NCBI GenBank assembly: GCA_020851375.1
Contig: JADZCV010000025.1
Span: forward strand, 62,001-126,000
Source of the DNA: Nitrospirota bacterium
Lineage (GTDB): Bacteria; Nitrospirota; 9FT-COMBO-42-15; HDB-SIOI813
DNA length: 64,000 nucleotides
Reading direction: 5' to 3'
In this document: piece after piece, positions 17,081 to 24,690 of the stretch
How the letters are laid out: every line of letters begins with the position of its first letter
Position numbering within the stretch: position 1 is the first letter of the stretch
Notes under the pieces: model-generated
Databases searched by the model: none
What the model was told of the DNA's origin: nothing
Seen by the model: the letters and a program-made list of their open reading frames with translations, nothing else
Translations under genes and position numbers: made by a program

Positions 17081-18295
17081 TCACAACTCTCCACTGAATG
17101 CCTGGCGCAGGAGCGCTGGAGGCAGGGATTTTATGGTTTCAAGCTGATCTTCTATGGATTTTCTCAGTCTATCTGTTCCTGTAATCTGATTGTAAAGAAT
17201 AAGTGCAATGCTTTTTTGTTCAGCAAGGGGAGGAAAGGGAATTATTAGATTGCGAAGCACATTGAGAGAAGCAAATTTTTGGATGCCACCCTGTAATGAT
17301 TTGTCTAATTGCCTTGTCACAATGGAAGATTGCAATAAGAAGAAAAGAAAATCTCTGTTGATAGGGCTCTTATTTATTTTGAATAATCCCACATTTTTTA
17401 TAGAAAATTCTCTATCTGTGTTTACAATCACCGGGTTACCAATTGTCCCTATCATTGCAAAAAGGATATCACCAACATCCACTTTTGAACGTCTTTTTAT
17501 TTGTTCATGATCTTCTTGGGATATATATTGAACATTCGAAAAATCTAATCCGGACGATTTAAGATTTTTTGATGTAACAAGAGGAATACCTTTGTCTACA
17601 TATTTGGGTGTATCATGTGTCCCATCCCTTACTTCTATTATTTCTTGACATCTTTTCTTTGGCCATTTCTTCGCTTTTTCTTTCTCAAAAACCTTCCTCA
17701 GATATGCGCCTGGTAAAGTCTTGGCTGCTTCAACCTGCGCCTCTGCTGCAACCCGCGCCTTCTCAACCGCTGCCATCTGCTCATTGAGGATTGCGGCAAT
17801 GCGCTTTTGTTCAGGGAGCGGGGGAAGAGGGATTACTTGAGCTTTTACTTGCTTGTCGGTTACTGCTGGATATAGAGCGCCCTTGACAAGATCAGAAAGA
17901 TTTTTCACAAAATTAGGAGAACATACGTAGGCAAACAGAAAGTTACGTTCTAATTCTTTCTTGGGTCGCAGCACGCAAAAACCTGTACTGCATATTTGAT
18001 TGTCAAGTTCATGGGGCACTAATGCAACTGCATTCAGATTTGGTCGAGTTGTTGAGACGATTACATCCCCCGCCTTAATGACCTGCCTCGCCCGACTTGG
18101 TGCATCCTTCCCAAGCAAAATACTGGTACCAAGAATACGCTTTTGATTATTACCAACACTCGATATATCAACATAGCGAAACGTATCTTTAGGTTGCAAT
18201 CGAGGATCCTTAGTGCCTGTCTTTTCCTCACACACCTCCCCCAGCCTCACCCATCGCCAGCCGTCAGGTAGTTTTGCCACATTATTCAAGTTCAT
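17081..18295 (-). CDS. hsdS: Type I restriction-modification specificity subunit HsdS
   Basis: A 404-residue protein with two target-recognition domains and conserved helical spacers, the normal HsdS plan. The first TRD starts LPDGWRWVRLGEVCE, and the spacer PLPPLPEQKRIAAIL lies near residues 165-180. The second TRD begins near WPKKRCQEIIEVRDGT, with the spacer PFPPLAEQKSIALIL near 360. Each TRD reads one half of a split recognition sequence, which cannot be predicted here. ATG at 18295 follows a GGAG site 8 bases upstream. A GTG at 18316 would add 7 residues but abuts the repeat block. hsdR lies upstream on the same strand. Confidence 0.94.
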   Translation of the reverse strand: MNLNNVAKLPDGWRWVRLGEVCEEKTGTKDPRLQPKDTFRYVDISSVGNNQKRILGTSILLGKDAPSRARQVIKAGDVIVSTTRPNLNAVALVPHELDNQICSTGFCVLRPKKELERNFLFAYVCSPNFVKNLSDLVKGALYPAVTDKQVKAQVIPLPPLPEQKRIAAILNEQMAAVEKARVAAEAQVEAAKTLPGAYLRKVFEKEKAKKWPKKRCQEIIEVRDGTHDTPKYVDKGIPLVTSKNLKSSGLDFSNVQYISQEDHEQIKRRSKVDVGDILFAMIGTIGNPVIVNTDREFSIKNVGLFKINKSPINRDFLFFLLQSSIVTRQLDKSLQGGIQKFASLNVLRNLIIPFPPLAEQKSIALILYNQITGTDRLRKSIEDQLETIKSLPPALLRQAFSGEL

Positions 18296-18327
18296 CCGAA
18301 AATCTCCATAGCTCACCCTCCCCCGGG

Positions 18328-18445
18328 CCCCCTCCCGTCAAGGGAGGGGGAAGTTTAGCTGCTCGAACCAGTCTCCCCTTGCGGGAGGGGGAATAGCAAC
18401 AGCCTTTTGCTTTGCTTCGCATCTCCCCTCCCCTCGTGGGAGGGG
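18328..18445. repeat. Cluster of three G/C-rich hairpins between hsdR and hsdS
   Basis: Three related palindromes: CCCCCTCCC/GGGAGGGGG at 18328-18350 with loop GTCAA, CTCCC/GGGAG at 18373-18387, and CCCCTCCC/GGGAGGGG at 18425-18445. They share the core of the hairpins that bracket the DUF559 gene. The gap (18296-18467) holds no gene. Such hairpins may end or attenuate the hsdR transcript before hsdS, or may be a dispersed repeat family; the sequence does not decide. Confidence 0.8.
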
Positions 18446-18467
18446 ATTAAGGGGAGGGAATAATATT

Positions 18468-20831
18468 TCATGCTGAAAAGATCCTCTCTTTTGTCTCCCT
18501 CAGCACGTTTGCAGGATTTCCAAGAGCTCTCAAAGCCTCAAGTCCTCCTGCCCGCATAACCGCTGGTGTTTTAAATATCTGCTGATTCTCAAGGCCTTCC
18601 GTCCCGCCACGCGTAAATTGGGCTGCAATTGCCTTGATGACATCTGCCGTGACCGGAGGCATCTCCCTCAGCCACTCTTCATGCTTGTAGGTGAAGGCCT
18701 CTGCCCGTCCCTTACGGGTCCTCGGCGCCATGCCGTAAGCCGCATCTGCAAGGACATCATAGAGGTCATAGTCCTCCATGGCCTCAACGATGCGGAGGAC
18801 ATTCGGTGAATAACCGGACGAAACAAGCCGGTCAATGAGCGGCTGGCGAACGGCAGGAGTAATCCAGTCTTTGCGGAATATGTCAATCGTCGGGGCCTCA
18901 TGAATGAGCCTCTCAGCCATACGGTTTTTATACTCTTCCACAGTAACCGGCATGGCCTTTCCGTCAACATCTGTAACAATATAACGCCCGGCAGGGGTAA
19001 TCCTTACATCAAACCCTTCTACTACAATAGAGTGCTCAGGTTCTCCTTCGTCGCCTCCACCACCTTCGCTGCCACGACTGCTTTTAGATTGTTTAGTGAT
19101 AAACTCCTCTCCAAAGAGGCGGGTGGCGTCTGTATAGTCATAGACCCGGAACATGAGTTTGCCGGATGGGAGATCAATCCGTGTCCCCCTGCCGACCATC
19201 TGGTAAAAGGCTATAGGGGACTTCACGTATTTGAAAAAGACGATGTTGCGTACACAGGGGACATCAACGCCGGTAGTCAGTAGATCCACTGTCGTGGCAA
19301 TGAAGTGATGCCGCATCGCGCCTCTGAGATCAGGGAGATAATCACTTCCTCCGGATGCTGCTGTACACTTGAAGGCATAGGGCTCAAGTCGTGGCCTCCC
19401 GTTCTCCTTACACCATTCAGTATAGAGGTTGTTCATGGTGGCCGCCACATCGTCTGCATGACGGTCGCGGGCGCAGAAGATAATCGTCTTTTGTTCAGGG
19501 CCTCCGGTCTCAAGGAGGTATTTGAAAAGGTCCTGACACATCACAAGGACACGGTCAGGAAGAAGGAGCTTGTCTTCAAACAGATATTTCTCATACAGGT
19601 GACGGATATCCCCTGCACCCACAGCCTCTCCGGTTACGGCATCTTTGGGTTTGCGGGCGATGATTTCTTCCAAACTGACCCCGGTGTCATCGAGATTCAC
19701 CCGCCCTTTATATATCTCGCAGGCCGCCAGGTATCCATCTTCAATGGCCTGGGCCATGTCGTACTCATACACTGGCTCGCCGAAATGTCTCACGTTGTCT
19801 GCCGTAATCTGCTCGTCTCTCGCGCCTTCATCCGTATCTGCAGTAGGGAATCTTCTCGGTGTCGCAGTCAGGCCTATCTGAACCGCCTCAGGATTCCGTG
19901 TAAGGACCTGAGACCACTTTCCCCATGCCGAGCGGTGACACTCGTCTATGATGATATGGCTGAAGTAGTTTTCAGGATAGTGCTGAATGAGGAAGTTCGC
20001 ATCGGCTTCGTCTGAATCCACATCGAGGGTCTGATAGGTTGCCACAACCACCCTCGCATTTTTGACAGGATCATTACCAGCCGCGGCAGCGGCATCCGAC
20101 CCAAAGAGTCTCTGCATAGCGCCGAGTCCCTGGGTGCGGAGTTCCTCGCGGTCACAGACAAAGAGGGCTCGCCGCATATTGCCGGCGTCCGCGATCTTTT
20201 TGAGGAGGTCGACGGCGATAAAGGTCTTTCCCGCCCCTGTGGCAAGGGAGAGCAGTGCCCGTTTCAGTTCACCGGATAGCTCGCACCGTGCCATCTTTTC
20301 GAGGAGGGCCCGGATCGCGGCATCCTGATAATATCTCCGTGCACCCTCGCCGCCGGTATAAGGCGTCAGGAGCGCCATGGCGGCAGGAGAATCGAGGCGG
20401 AACCCTTTCCCATTCTCATAACGGACACGCAGGTCATCAGGAGATGGAAACTCCGACATGGAACGGGGAGCACTGGTCATACCCGTAAAGAAGTCGTACT
20501 CGACAAATTGGTGACCATTGGAGGAAAAGACAAAGGGGACATTGATCCGCTTACAGATGGCATAAGCCTTGGCCTGCTCAAGGCCATGACCCGGCGGAAG
20601 CCTTTCAGCCTTAGCCTCAATGAGGGCCAATGCTACCGGCTGACTGTCTGCATTTACCCTGATACGAAGGGTATAATCAACCCTCCCTTTGGCCCTGCGC
20701 TGTGCCTTGCCCTCGATAATCTCAATCGTCCCTGCACTGACCTCCCGCTTGATGTGGTCCTCTGTCCATCCACGGGTATGAATGGCAGGGTCAATCAACT
20801 TGGCACGAGTATCCGCTTCGTTCAAGGACAT
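18468..20831 (-). CDS. hsdR: Type I restriction-modification endonuclease subunit HsdR
   Basis: A 787-residue HsdR of the EcoEI-like class. An N-terminal PD-(D/E)xK nuclease domain shows Asp52 and the IEAKAE strand (Glu72-x-Lys74). A superfamily 2 helicase motor follows with Walker A ATGAGKT at 197-203, the DEAH-like IIDECHRS near 295, and VGRGTRID near 585. A C-terminal helical domain (about 660-787) matches the EcoEI R-subunit C-terminal family. It translocates DNA and cuts unmethylated targets. ATG at 20831 gives MSLNEADTRAKLIDPAI; a TTG at 20846 would add five residues. Its 5' end abuts a 35-base direct repeat (20834-20868). Confidence 0.96.
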   Translation of the reverse strand: MSLNEADTRAKLIDPAIHTRGWTEDHIKREVSAGTIEIIEGKAQRRAKGRVDYTLRIRVNADSQPVALALIEAKAERLPPGHGLEQAKAYAICKRINVPFVFSSNGHQFVEYDFFTGMTSAPRSMSEFPSPDDLRVRYENGKGFRLDSPAAMALLTPYTGGEGARRYYQDAAIRALLEKMARCELSGELKRALLSLATGAGKTFIAVDLLKKIADAGNMRRALFVCDREELRTQGLGAMQRLFGSDAAAAAGNDPVKNARVVVATYQTLDVDSDEADANFLIQHYPENYFSHIIIDECHRSAWGKWSQVLTRNPEAVQIGLTATPRRFPTADTDEGARDEQITADNVRHFGEPVYEYDMAQAIEDGYLAACEIYKGRVNLDDTGVSLEEIIARKPKDAVTGEAVGAGDIRHLYEKYLFEDKLLLPDRVLVMCQDLFKYLLETGGPEQKTIIFCARDRHADDVAATMNNLYTEWCKENGRPRLEPYAFKCTAASGGSDYLPDLRGAMRHHFIATTVDLLTTGVDVPCVRNIVFFKYVKSPIAFYQMVGRGTRIDLPSGKLMFRVYDYTDATRLFGEEFITKQSKSSRGSEGGGGDEGEPEHSIVVEGFDVRITPAGRYIVTDVDGKAMPVTVEEYKNRMAERLIHEAPTIDIFRKDWITPAVRQPLIDRLVSSGYSPNVLRIVEAMEDYDLYDVLADAAYGMAPRTRKGRAEAFTYKHEEWLREMPPVTADVIKAIAAQFTRGGTEGLENQQIFKTPAVMRAGGLEALRALGNPANVLRETKERIFSA

Positions 20832-20833
20832 GG

Positions 20834-20868
20834 GTGGATAATACAATAAACAGAGGTTGGATTCAATC
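20834..20868 (+). repeat. Direct repeat copy A (possible attachment-site duplication)
   Basis: A 35-base sequence beginning GTGGATAATACAATAAAC and ending GGATTCAATC. It matches 22145-22179 at 30 of 35 positions in the same orientation. It overlaps the region just upstream of the hsdR ATG. Together the two copies enclose 20869-22144, which holds the AbiU2-type and the acidic hypothetical genes. Confidence 0.7.
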
Positions 20869-20965
20869 TGAACTTAGGGATATAAGTTGCATGCCTATTC
20901 GGAATACTGTATAAAAAATAATATTTTGTTTCCATTTCAAATGGAATGGGATTAACACTAAAAAC

Positions 20966-21649
20966 ATGACACATGATGAAATATTTAAGCAATGGAATGA
21001 GTGGCTGGGGATCATCTATACCGATATTCAGGAATTGGTTATCCGGCGTTATATTTTCTGGGAGGTGCAAAAGATAATTCGGGCAAACCCTCGAATTCAG
21101 AAATCCAGTTCTTTTTACACATGGCTGGGAAGCGTGTTTGCCGCCGCTGCCTCTATTGGTGTCAGGCGACAAGCAGATAACAGAACAGACGTTATCTCTC
21201 TTTACCGATTACTTTCTGAAATTAAGAAAAAACCGGAGGTTCTTTCCAGGGAAAGGTATGTAACTCTATATAGTGATCCAGAAATCAGGAAAGGAGTTGC
21301 CAATTGTCACTTTGATAGATTTGCAGGTGTCGGAAACACCCATGTAGACCGAAGGAAAGTTGAAAAAGATATAGGCGATATTGCCGCTATAACATCCAGA
21401 TTAAAAGACTATGCCAATGAACGCGTAGCACACTATAGCAAAAAAGATCCCAAGACAGTTCCAACATATAATGACCTGAACAAATGTATCGATTTCTTAG
21501 AAGAACTTATTATAAAGTATTGGGCCCTCTTTCGTGCCGAAACTGCAGTGACTCTTCTCCCTACCTGGCAGTATGATTGGAAGGGGATTTTTCGTGAACC
21601 TTGGATTCCTGCAAGCATCCGTAATACTAAGAAGGGATATGCGGAATAG
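20966..21649 (+). CDS. AbiU2-type HEPN protein (probable abortive-infection or toxin component)
   Basis: A 227-residue, mostly helical, soluble protein that I assign to the HEPN_AbiU2 family. Key segments are SIGVRRQADNRTDVISLYRLL (near residues 65-85), LSRERYVTLY (near 95) and HVDRRKVEKDIGDIAAIT (near 128-145). The NERVAHYSKK segment near 155 places an Arg and a His close together as in HEPN RNase sites, though spacing differs from the canonical R-x4-6-H. AbiU2 was named from a lactococcal phage-abortive-infection plasmid. The gene is divergent from hsdR. It sits with the next gene between 35-base direct repeats, consistent with gained defence cargo. The family call is from memory of motifs. 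Confidence 0.72.
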   Translation: MTHDEIFKQWNEWLGIIYTDIQELVIRRYIFWEVQKIIRANPRIQKSSSFYTWLGSVFAAAASIGVRRQADNRTDVISLYRLLSEIKKKPEVLSRERYVTLYSDPEIRKGVANCHFDRFAGVGNTHVDRRKVEKDIGDIAAITSRLKDYANERVAHYSKKDPKTVPTYNDLNKCIDFLEELIIKYWALFRAETAVTLLPTWQYDWKGIFREPWIPASIRNTKKGYAE

Positions 21650-21670
21650 CATAAGATTAAGCCTCTATTT

Positions 21671-22108
21671 TTAACCCTGGGCTTCTATTCTTTCTATGCC
21701 ATGTTCCTCAAACTCTTCCTCATATTTTTCAATGAAAGGGGCCTCTTTTTCTAAACGCTCCTGCCAGGTCATTTTTGTTACTTTGTCTTCTCCATATTCT
21801 CTAATAAGATCACGCCGCGCCAGACGATAAATCAATTCATCCCAGAAATTATCATTATTGTAATCGTCTATATACTGATCTAATTCTCCTTCTTCCAGTT
21901 CTTTGGCAACAAAGTATTCTTTCAGGTCATTATCATAGATGATGCTTTGTTTAAGGCCAAACTCTTTGAAATAAGAAAGAATATATTGCTCCAACTCATC
22001 AAATTTCTTGACACGATCATCCGTGCGAAAGGCATTGACCATCCAGGTCCCCAAATAGACTAACTTTACCAGATCTTCATATTGTTCTTTTGTAAATCTG
22101 ATCTCCAT
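21671..22108 (-). CDS. Acidic hypothetical protein
   Basis: A 145-residue soluble, strongly acidic, helix-rich protein. It starts MEIRFTKEQYEDLVKLVYLG, has an acidic middle with ELEEGELDQYIDDY near residues 90-103, and ends in a charged EKYEEEFEEHGIERIEAQ tail. I do not assign it to a family with confidence; proteins of this look occur as conserved accessory hypotheticals. An AAGGAG ribosome site precedes the ATG. It converges on the AbiU2-type gene (22 bases apart) within the segment bounded by direct repeats. An antitoxin role for the acidic protein is possible but unsupported; convergent rather than operonic order argues against it. Confidence 0.7.
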   Translation of the reverse strand: MEIRFTKEQYEDLVKLVYLGTWMVNAFRTDDRVKKFDELEQYILSYFKEFGLKQSIIYDNDLKEYFVAKELEEGELDQYIDDYNNDNFWDELIYRLARRDLIREYGEDKVTKMTWQERLEKEAPFIEKYEEEFEEHGIERIEAQG

Positions 22109-22144
22109 TGGTAGTGCTCCTTGTAATGAAGTTTAAGTATATGT

Positions 22145-22179
22145 GTGGATGATACAATAAACGGTCGTGGGATTCAATC
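22145..22179 (+). repeat. Direct repeat copy B (possible attachment-site duplication)
   Basis: Begins GTGGATGATACAATAAAC and ends GGATTCAATC. It agrees with 20834-20868 at 30 of 35 bases. It lies in the gap before trmO. Together with copy A it marks the limits of a ~1.3-kb segment holding two accessory genes. Confidence 0.7.
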
Positions 22180-22247
22180 GATGTTGCGGAGAATCGCTCC
22201 TTGTGCTAACCTCGCCTTATCAAACAGCCCTTGAAGGAAGCCATGAG

Positions 22248-22691
22248 ATGAAGAATGTTTTTTCATACACGCCGATCGGCCATCTGCGGACCCCATACAC
22301 GACTGCGGAATCTATCCCGAAGGCGATGGGAAAACCGCCGGTGGCTGAAGGCGTAATCGAGCTTGATCCGGCCTATGTGGAGGGTCTCCTCGACATAGAA
22401 GGTTTTTCTCACCTGCTGGTGATCGTGGCATTCCATCTCAGCATAGACAAACCTCTTCGGGTTATGCCGCCGGGACAATCAAAGGAACGCGGGGTGTTTG
22501 CTACCCGTTCCCCGCACCGGCCCAATGCCATCGGTGTTCTGACCGTAGAACTCCTTTCACGTCGTGGGACCAAATTAAACATCCGTGGAGTGGATGTAGT
22601 AGACGGTACACCAGTACTGGACATCAAACCTTATCTGCGGCATTTCGATTGCCGTCCGGAAGCTGGAACGGGTTGGATTGGTGAACAGTAA
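22248..22691 (+). CDS. trmO: tRNA N6-methyltransferase TrmO (TsaA-like)
   Basis: A 147-residue protein from ATG 22248, preceded by a GAAGGAAG ribosome site. The frame is open to an upstream start at 22167, but the homologous N-terminus is YTPIGHLRTPY. Family motifs are VAFHLS near 63 and RSPHRPNAIGVLTVELL near 85-101, with an LDIKPYLRHFD segment near 125-135. TrmO uses SAM to methylate the N6-threonylcarbamoyl adenosine at tRNA position 37. It stands alone beside the defence block, just downstream of direct repeat copy B. Confidence 0.93.
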   Translation: MKNVFSYTPIGHLRTPYTTAESIPKAMGKPPVAEGVIELDPAYVEGLLDIEGFSHLLVIVAFHLSIDKPLRVMPPGQSKERGVFATRSPHRPNAIGVLTVELLSRRGTKLNIRGVDVVDGTPVLDIKPYLRHFDCRPEAGTGWIGEQ

Positions 22692-22722
22692 ACAGCAATG
22701 TCATAAATTAGAAAAAAGTGCA

Positions 22723-23748
22723 TCATATTAATGTTATTAGTGACGCACCCCACGTCAGCCCCCCTCCAAAGGCAGCCATTAAGACTGTGTCGCCCTTTTT
22801 TATCCTTCCCTCTCTTACAAGTTTATCGAGTGTGATCGGGATAGAGGCTGATGAGGTATTTCCTGTATGAGTAATGGTAACAGGCACCTTTTCTTCAGGG
22901 ATGCCGAGACGTGAAGTTACCTGTTTGATGATGCGAAGGTTTGCCTGGTGGAATATAAAGTGGTCTATATCGTCAAGATTGAGGCCGCACTTTTTTGCTG
23001 TGTCTGTCAGTAGCGACTCAAAGGTCCTGATGGCCTTGCGGTAGACCCTGCTGCCGTCCATCCGCATAGCATGAAGACCGGATGATACTGTATCATCTGT
23101 TGATGGGATTCTTGATCCGCCTGCCGGGAGATGGATCCACTTCCAGCCGGTTCCATCGGCAAAGAGCCAGGTGCCAAGCAGTTTTGCTGACAGGCAGATG
23201 GGATTATCATAAGGGCTTGGGTTGAGTCTTGCATTGTTGCTGCTAAGTACTACTGCGCCTGCCCCATCGCCAAATAATATGGCAGTCTCCTTATCTTTGG
23301 GATTTACAAATCTTGATTTTACTTCTGCGGCAATAACAAGCGCCTTGTCTGTCTGGCCGCTCCGGATAAACATCTCTGCTGTGTTCATGGAATATAAAAA
23401 ACCTGAACAGGATGCGTTGATGTCAAAGGCTGCTGCCTTTTTTGCCCCTATTTTTTTCTGCACGAGACAGGCTGTAGACGGCATGAACATATCCTGGGAG
23501 GTTGTTGACAGCACAATAAGTCCCAACTCATCCGCAGACACCCCTGCAGATTTAAGCGCTGACAGCGCAGCCTGAGTTGCCATGTCAGACGTTGCTTCAT
23601 CCTCGCCTGCCCGCCTGCGCTCAAGTATTCCGGTCATCTTTTCTATTTCGTCTGGCGTTAAACCTGTGAGTCTTGCAAGTTCTTCATTAGCAACGATCTT
23701 TTCAGGCAGATATGAGCCGGTTCCTATGATGTATGCCTTGCTGGTCAT
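22723..23748 (-). CDS. fabH: 3-oxoacyl-ACP synthase III (FabH-like)
   Basis: A 341-residue thiolase-fold condensing enzyme with the FabH triad. It has Cys114 in NASCSGFLYS, His in FHQANLRI (about 260), and Asn in HTGNTSSASIP (about 290). It also shows the G-rich C-terminal FGGGLTWGA. FabH condenses acetyl- or branched acyl-CoA with malonyl-ACP to begin fatty acid synthesis. ATG at 23748 matches the family start (MTSKAYIIGTGSYLPE); a GTG at 23760 is less likely. No other fab or acpP gene is adjacent, so a role outside the main fatty acid operon cannot be excluded. It is divergent from the TPR lipoprotein gene. Confidence 0.93.
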   Translation of the reverse strand: MTSKAYIIGTGSYLPEKIVANEELARLTGLTPDEIEKMTGILERRRAGEDEATSDMATQAALSALKSAGVSADELGLIVLSTTSQDMFMPSTACLVQKKIGAKKAAAFDINASCSGFLYSMNTAEMFIRSGQTDKALVIAAEVKSRFVNPKDKETAILFGDGAGAVVLSSNNARLNPSPYDNPICLSAKLLGTWLFADGTGWKWIHLPAGGSRIPSTDDTVSSGLHAMRMDGSRVYRKAIRTFESLLTDTAKKCGLNLDDIDHFIFHQANLRIIKQVTSRLGIPEEKVPVTITHTGNTSSASIPITLDKLVREGRIKKGDTVLMAAFGGGLTWGASLITLI

Positions 23749-23774
23749 TAAATATCCCACCCTGAAATTAACTC

Positions 23775-23804
23775 TTGCTATTTTATCAAATTTTTGTTTA
23801 TAAT
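23775..23804 (+). promoter_or_regulatory. Probable promoter of the TPR lipoprotein gene
   Basis: TTGCTA (23775-23780) and TATAAT (23799-23804) are separated by 18 bases. Transcription would start near 23811, which excludes the two upstream start codons (23794 and 23803) and leaves ATG 23818 with a leader of about 7 bases and no clear ribosome site. This is a second very short leader in the window. Confidence 0.55.
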
Positions 23805-23817
23805 GTACAAAGTAATT

Positions 23818-24513
23818 ATGAGAAGCAAAACATTTGCAGTATCATCCGCTGTAGTCCTTCTTTCAGCCGCCCTGCTTTTTAACGGTTGCGCAGGGAGCAA
23901 TAAGACTGATACCCTGTCAAAGACTGATGGTCTTACGGACAGCCTCAGGGAATTGTATGATGCAGATACCCTTATAAAGAAGGCTGACAAGCTTTTTAAG
24001 GAAAAAGACTATCCAGGGGCTATACAGGAATACAAACGGTTTCTGGAACTGCATCCAATTCATAAGTCTGCCTCTTATTCCCAGTACAGGATAGGACTTT
24101 CCTACTTCAAGCAGATCAAGTCAATTGACCGGGATATAGAGCCTGTTCAGAAGGCCATGACTGCGTTTGATACAGTTATAAAGGTATACCCTAACAGTGA
24201 CTATATAAGTGATAGTACGGAAAAGATGAAGATATGCAGGGACAGGCTGGCAGAGCGTGAGTTTTATATCGGCAATTTTTATCTGCACAAGGAAGATTAT
24301 CAGGCGGCCATTGTCAGGTTTAATAATGTCCTTTCAGACTATAATGGCTCCTCAGTAGCAGAAAAGACCTTATATCATCTTGGGGTAGCATACAGCTCCT
24401 CGAGCAAAGCTGACAAGGCCAGAGAGATTCTACAGAGCCTCCTCACTGTTTACCCTGAGAGCAGATACAAAGAAGACGCCTCTCAACTCCTTGCCAAACT
24501 AAATGGCAATTAA
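23818..24513 (+). CDS. TPR lipoprotein, BamD-like
   Basis: A 231-residue lipoprotein. The signal peptide (about residues 1-23) ends in LLFNGC, so the Cys would be lipidated, although the residue at -2 (Asn) is not ideal. Tetratricopeptide repeats cover about 55-228, including AIQEYKRFLELHPIHKSA and AIVRFNNVLSDYNGSSVA, each ending near a SRYKEDA-like turn. This is the plan of BamD, which helps fold outer-membrane beta-barrels with BamA. YbgF/CpoB-type TPR proteins are the main alternative. ATG 23818 is chosen from the promoter position. It is divergent from fabH and followed by an inverted-repeat element. Confidence 0.8.
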   Translation: MRSKTFAVSSAVVLLSAALLFNGCAGSNKTDTLSKTDGLTDSLRELYDADTLIKKADKLFKEKDYPGAIQEYKRFLELHPIHKSASYSQYRIGLSYFKQIKSIDRDIEPVQKAMTAFDTVIKVYPNSDYISDSTEKMKICRDRLAEREFYIGNFYLHKEDYQAAIVRFNNVLSDYNGSSVAEKTLYHLGVAYSSSSKADKAREILQSLLTVYPESRYKEDASQLLAKLNGN

Positions 24514-24536
24514 TGCCAACGCAGATAACATAGCCT

Positions 24537-24690
24537 CCATACGGACGGCATAAATGGCTTTCGACAAGGCTTCGATGTGAGCTCAGCCGAACGGCGGACG
24601 ACGATGAAAACCGGAGGCGTACTTATTAGTAAGTCGAGGATTTTCTGAGGAGTCCAACGCCGTATAAAGCCATTTAGAACGTTCGTATGG
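24537..24690. mobile_element. 154-bp inverted-repeat element (MITE-like)
   Basis: The ends are 25-base imperfect inverted repeats, 24537-24561 and 24666-24690, matching at 21 of 25 positions and sharing the perfect core TAAATGGCTTT/AAAGCCATTTA. Inside is a smaller palindrome ACTTATTAGTAAGT (24621-24634). There is no internal ORF of note. The right arm runs into the 3' end of larE and carries its stop codon. No clear target-site duplication was seen, so a large stem structure acting as a two-way terminator remains possible. Confidence 0.55.

Noticed and set aside
24537-24690. Integron attC site
   Set aside because: The size and palindromic shape fit loosely, but the RYYYAAC/GTTRRRY core sites and any integrase or cassette array are missing.
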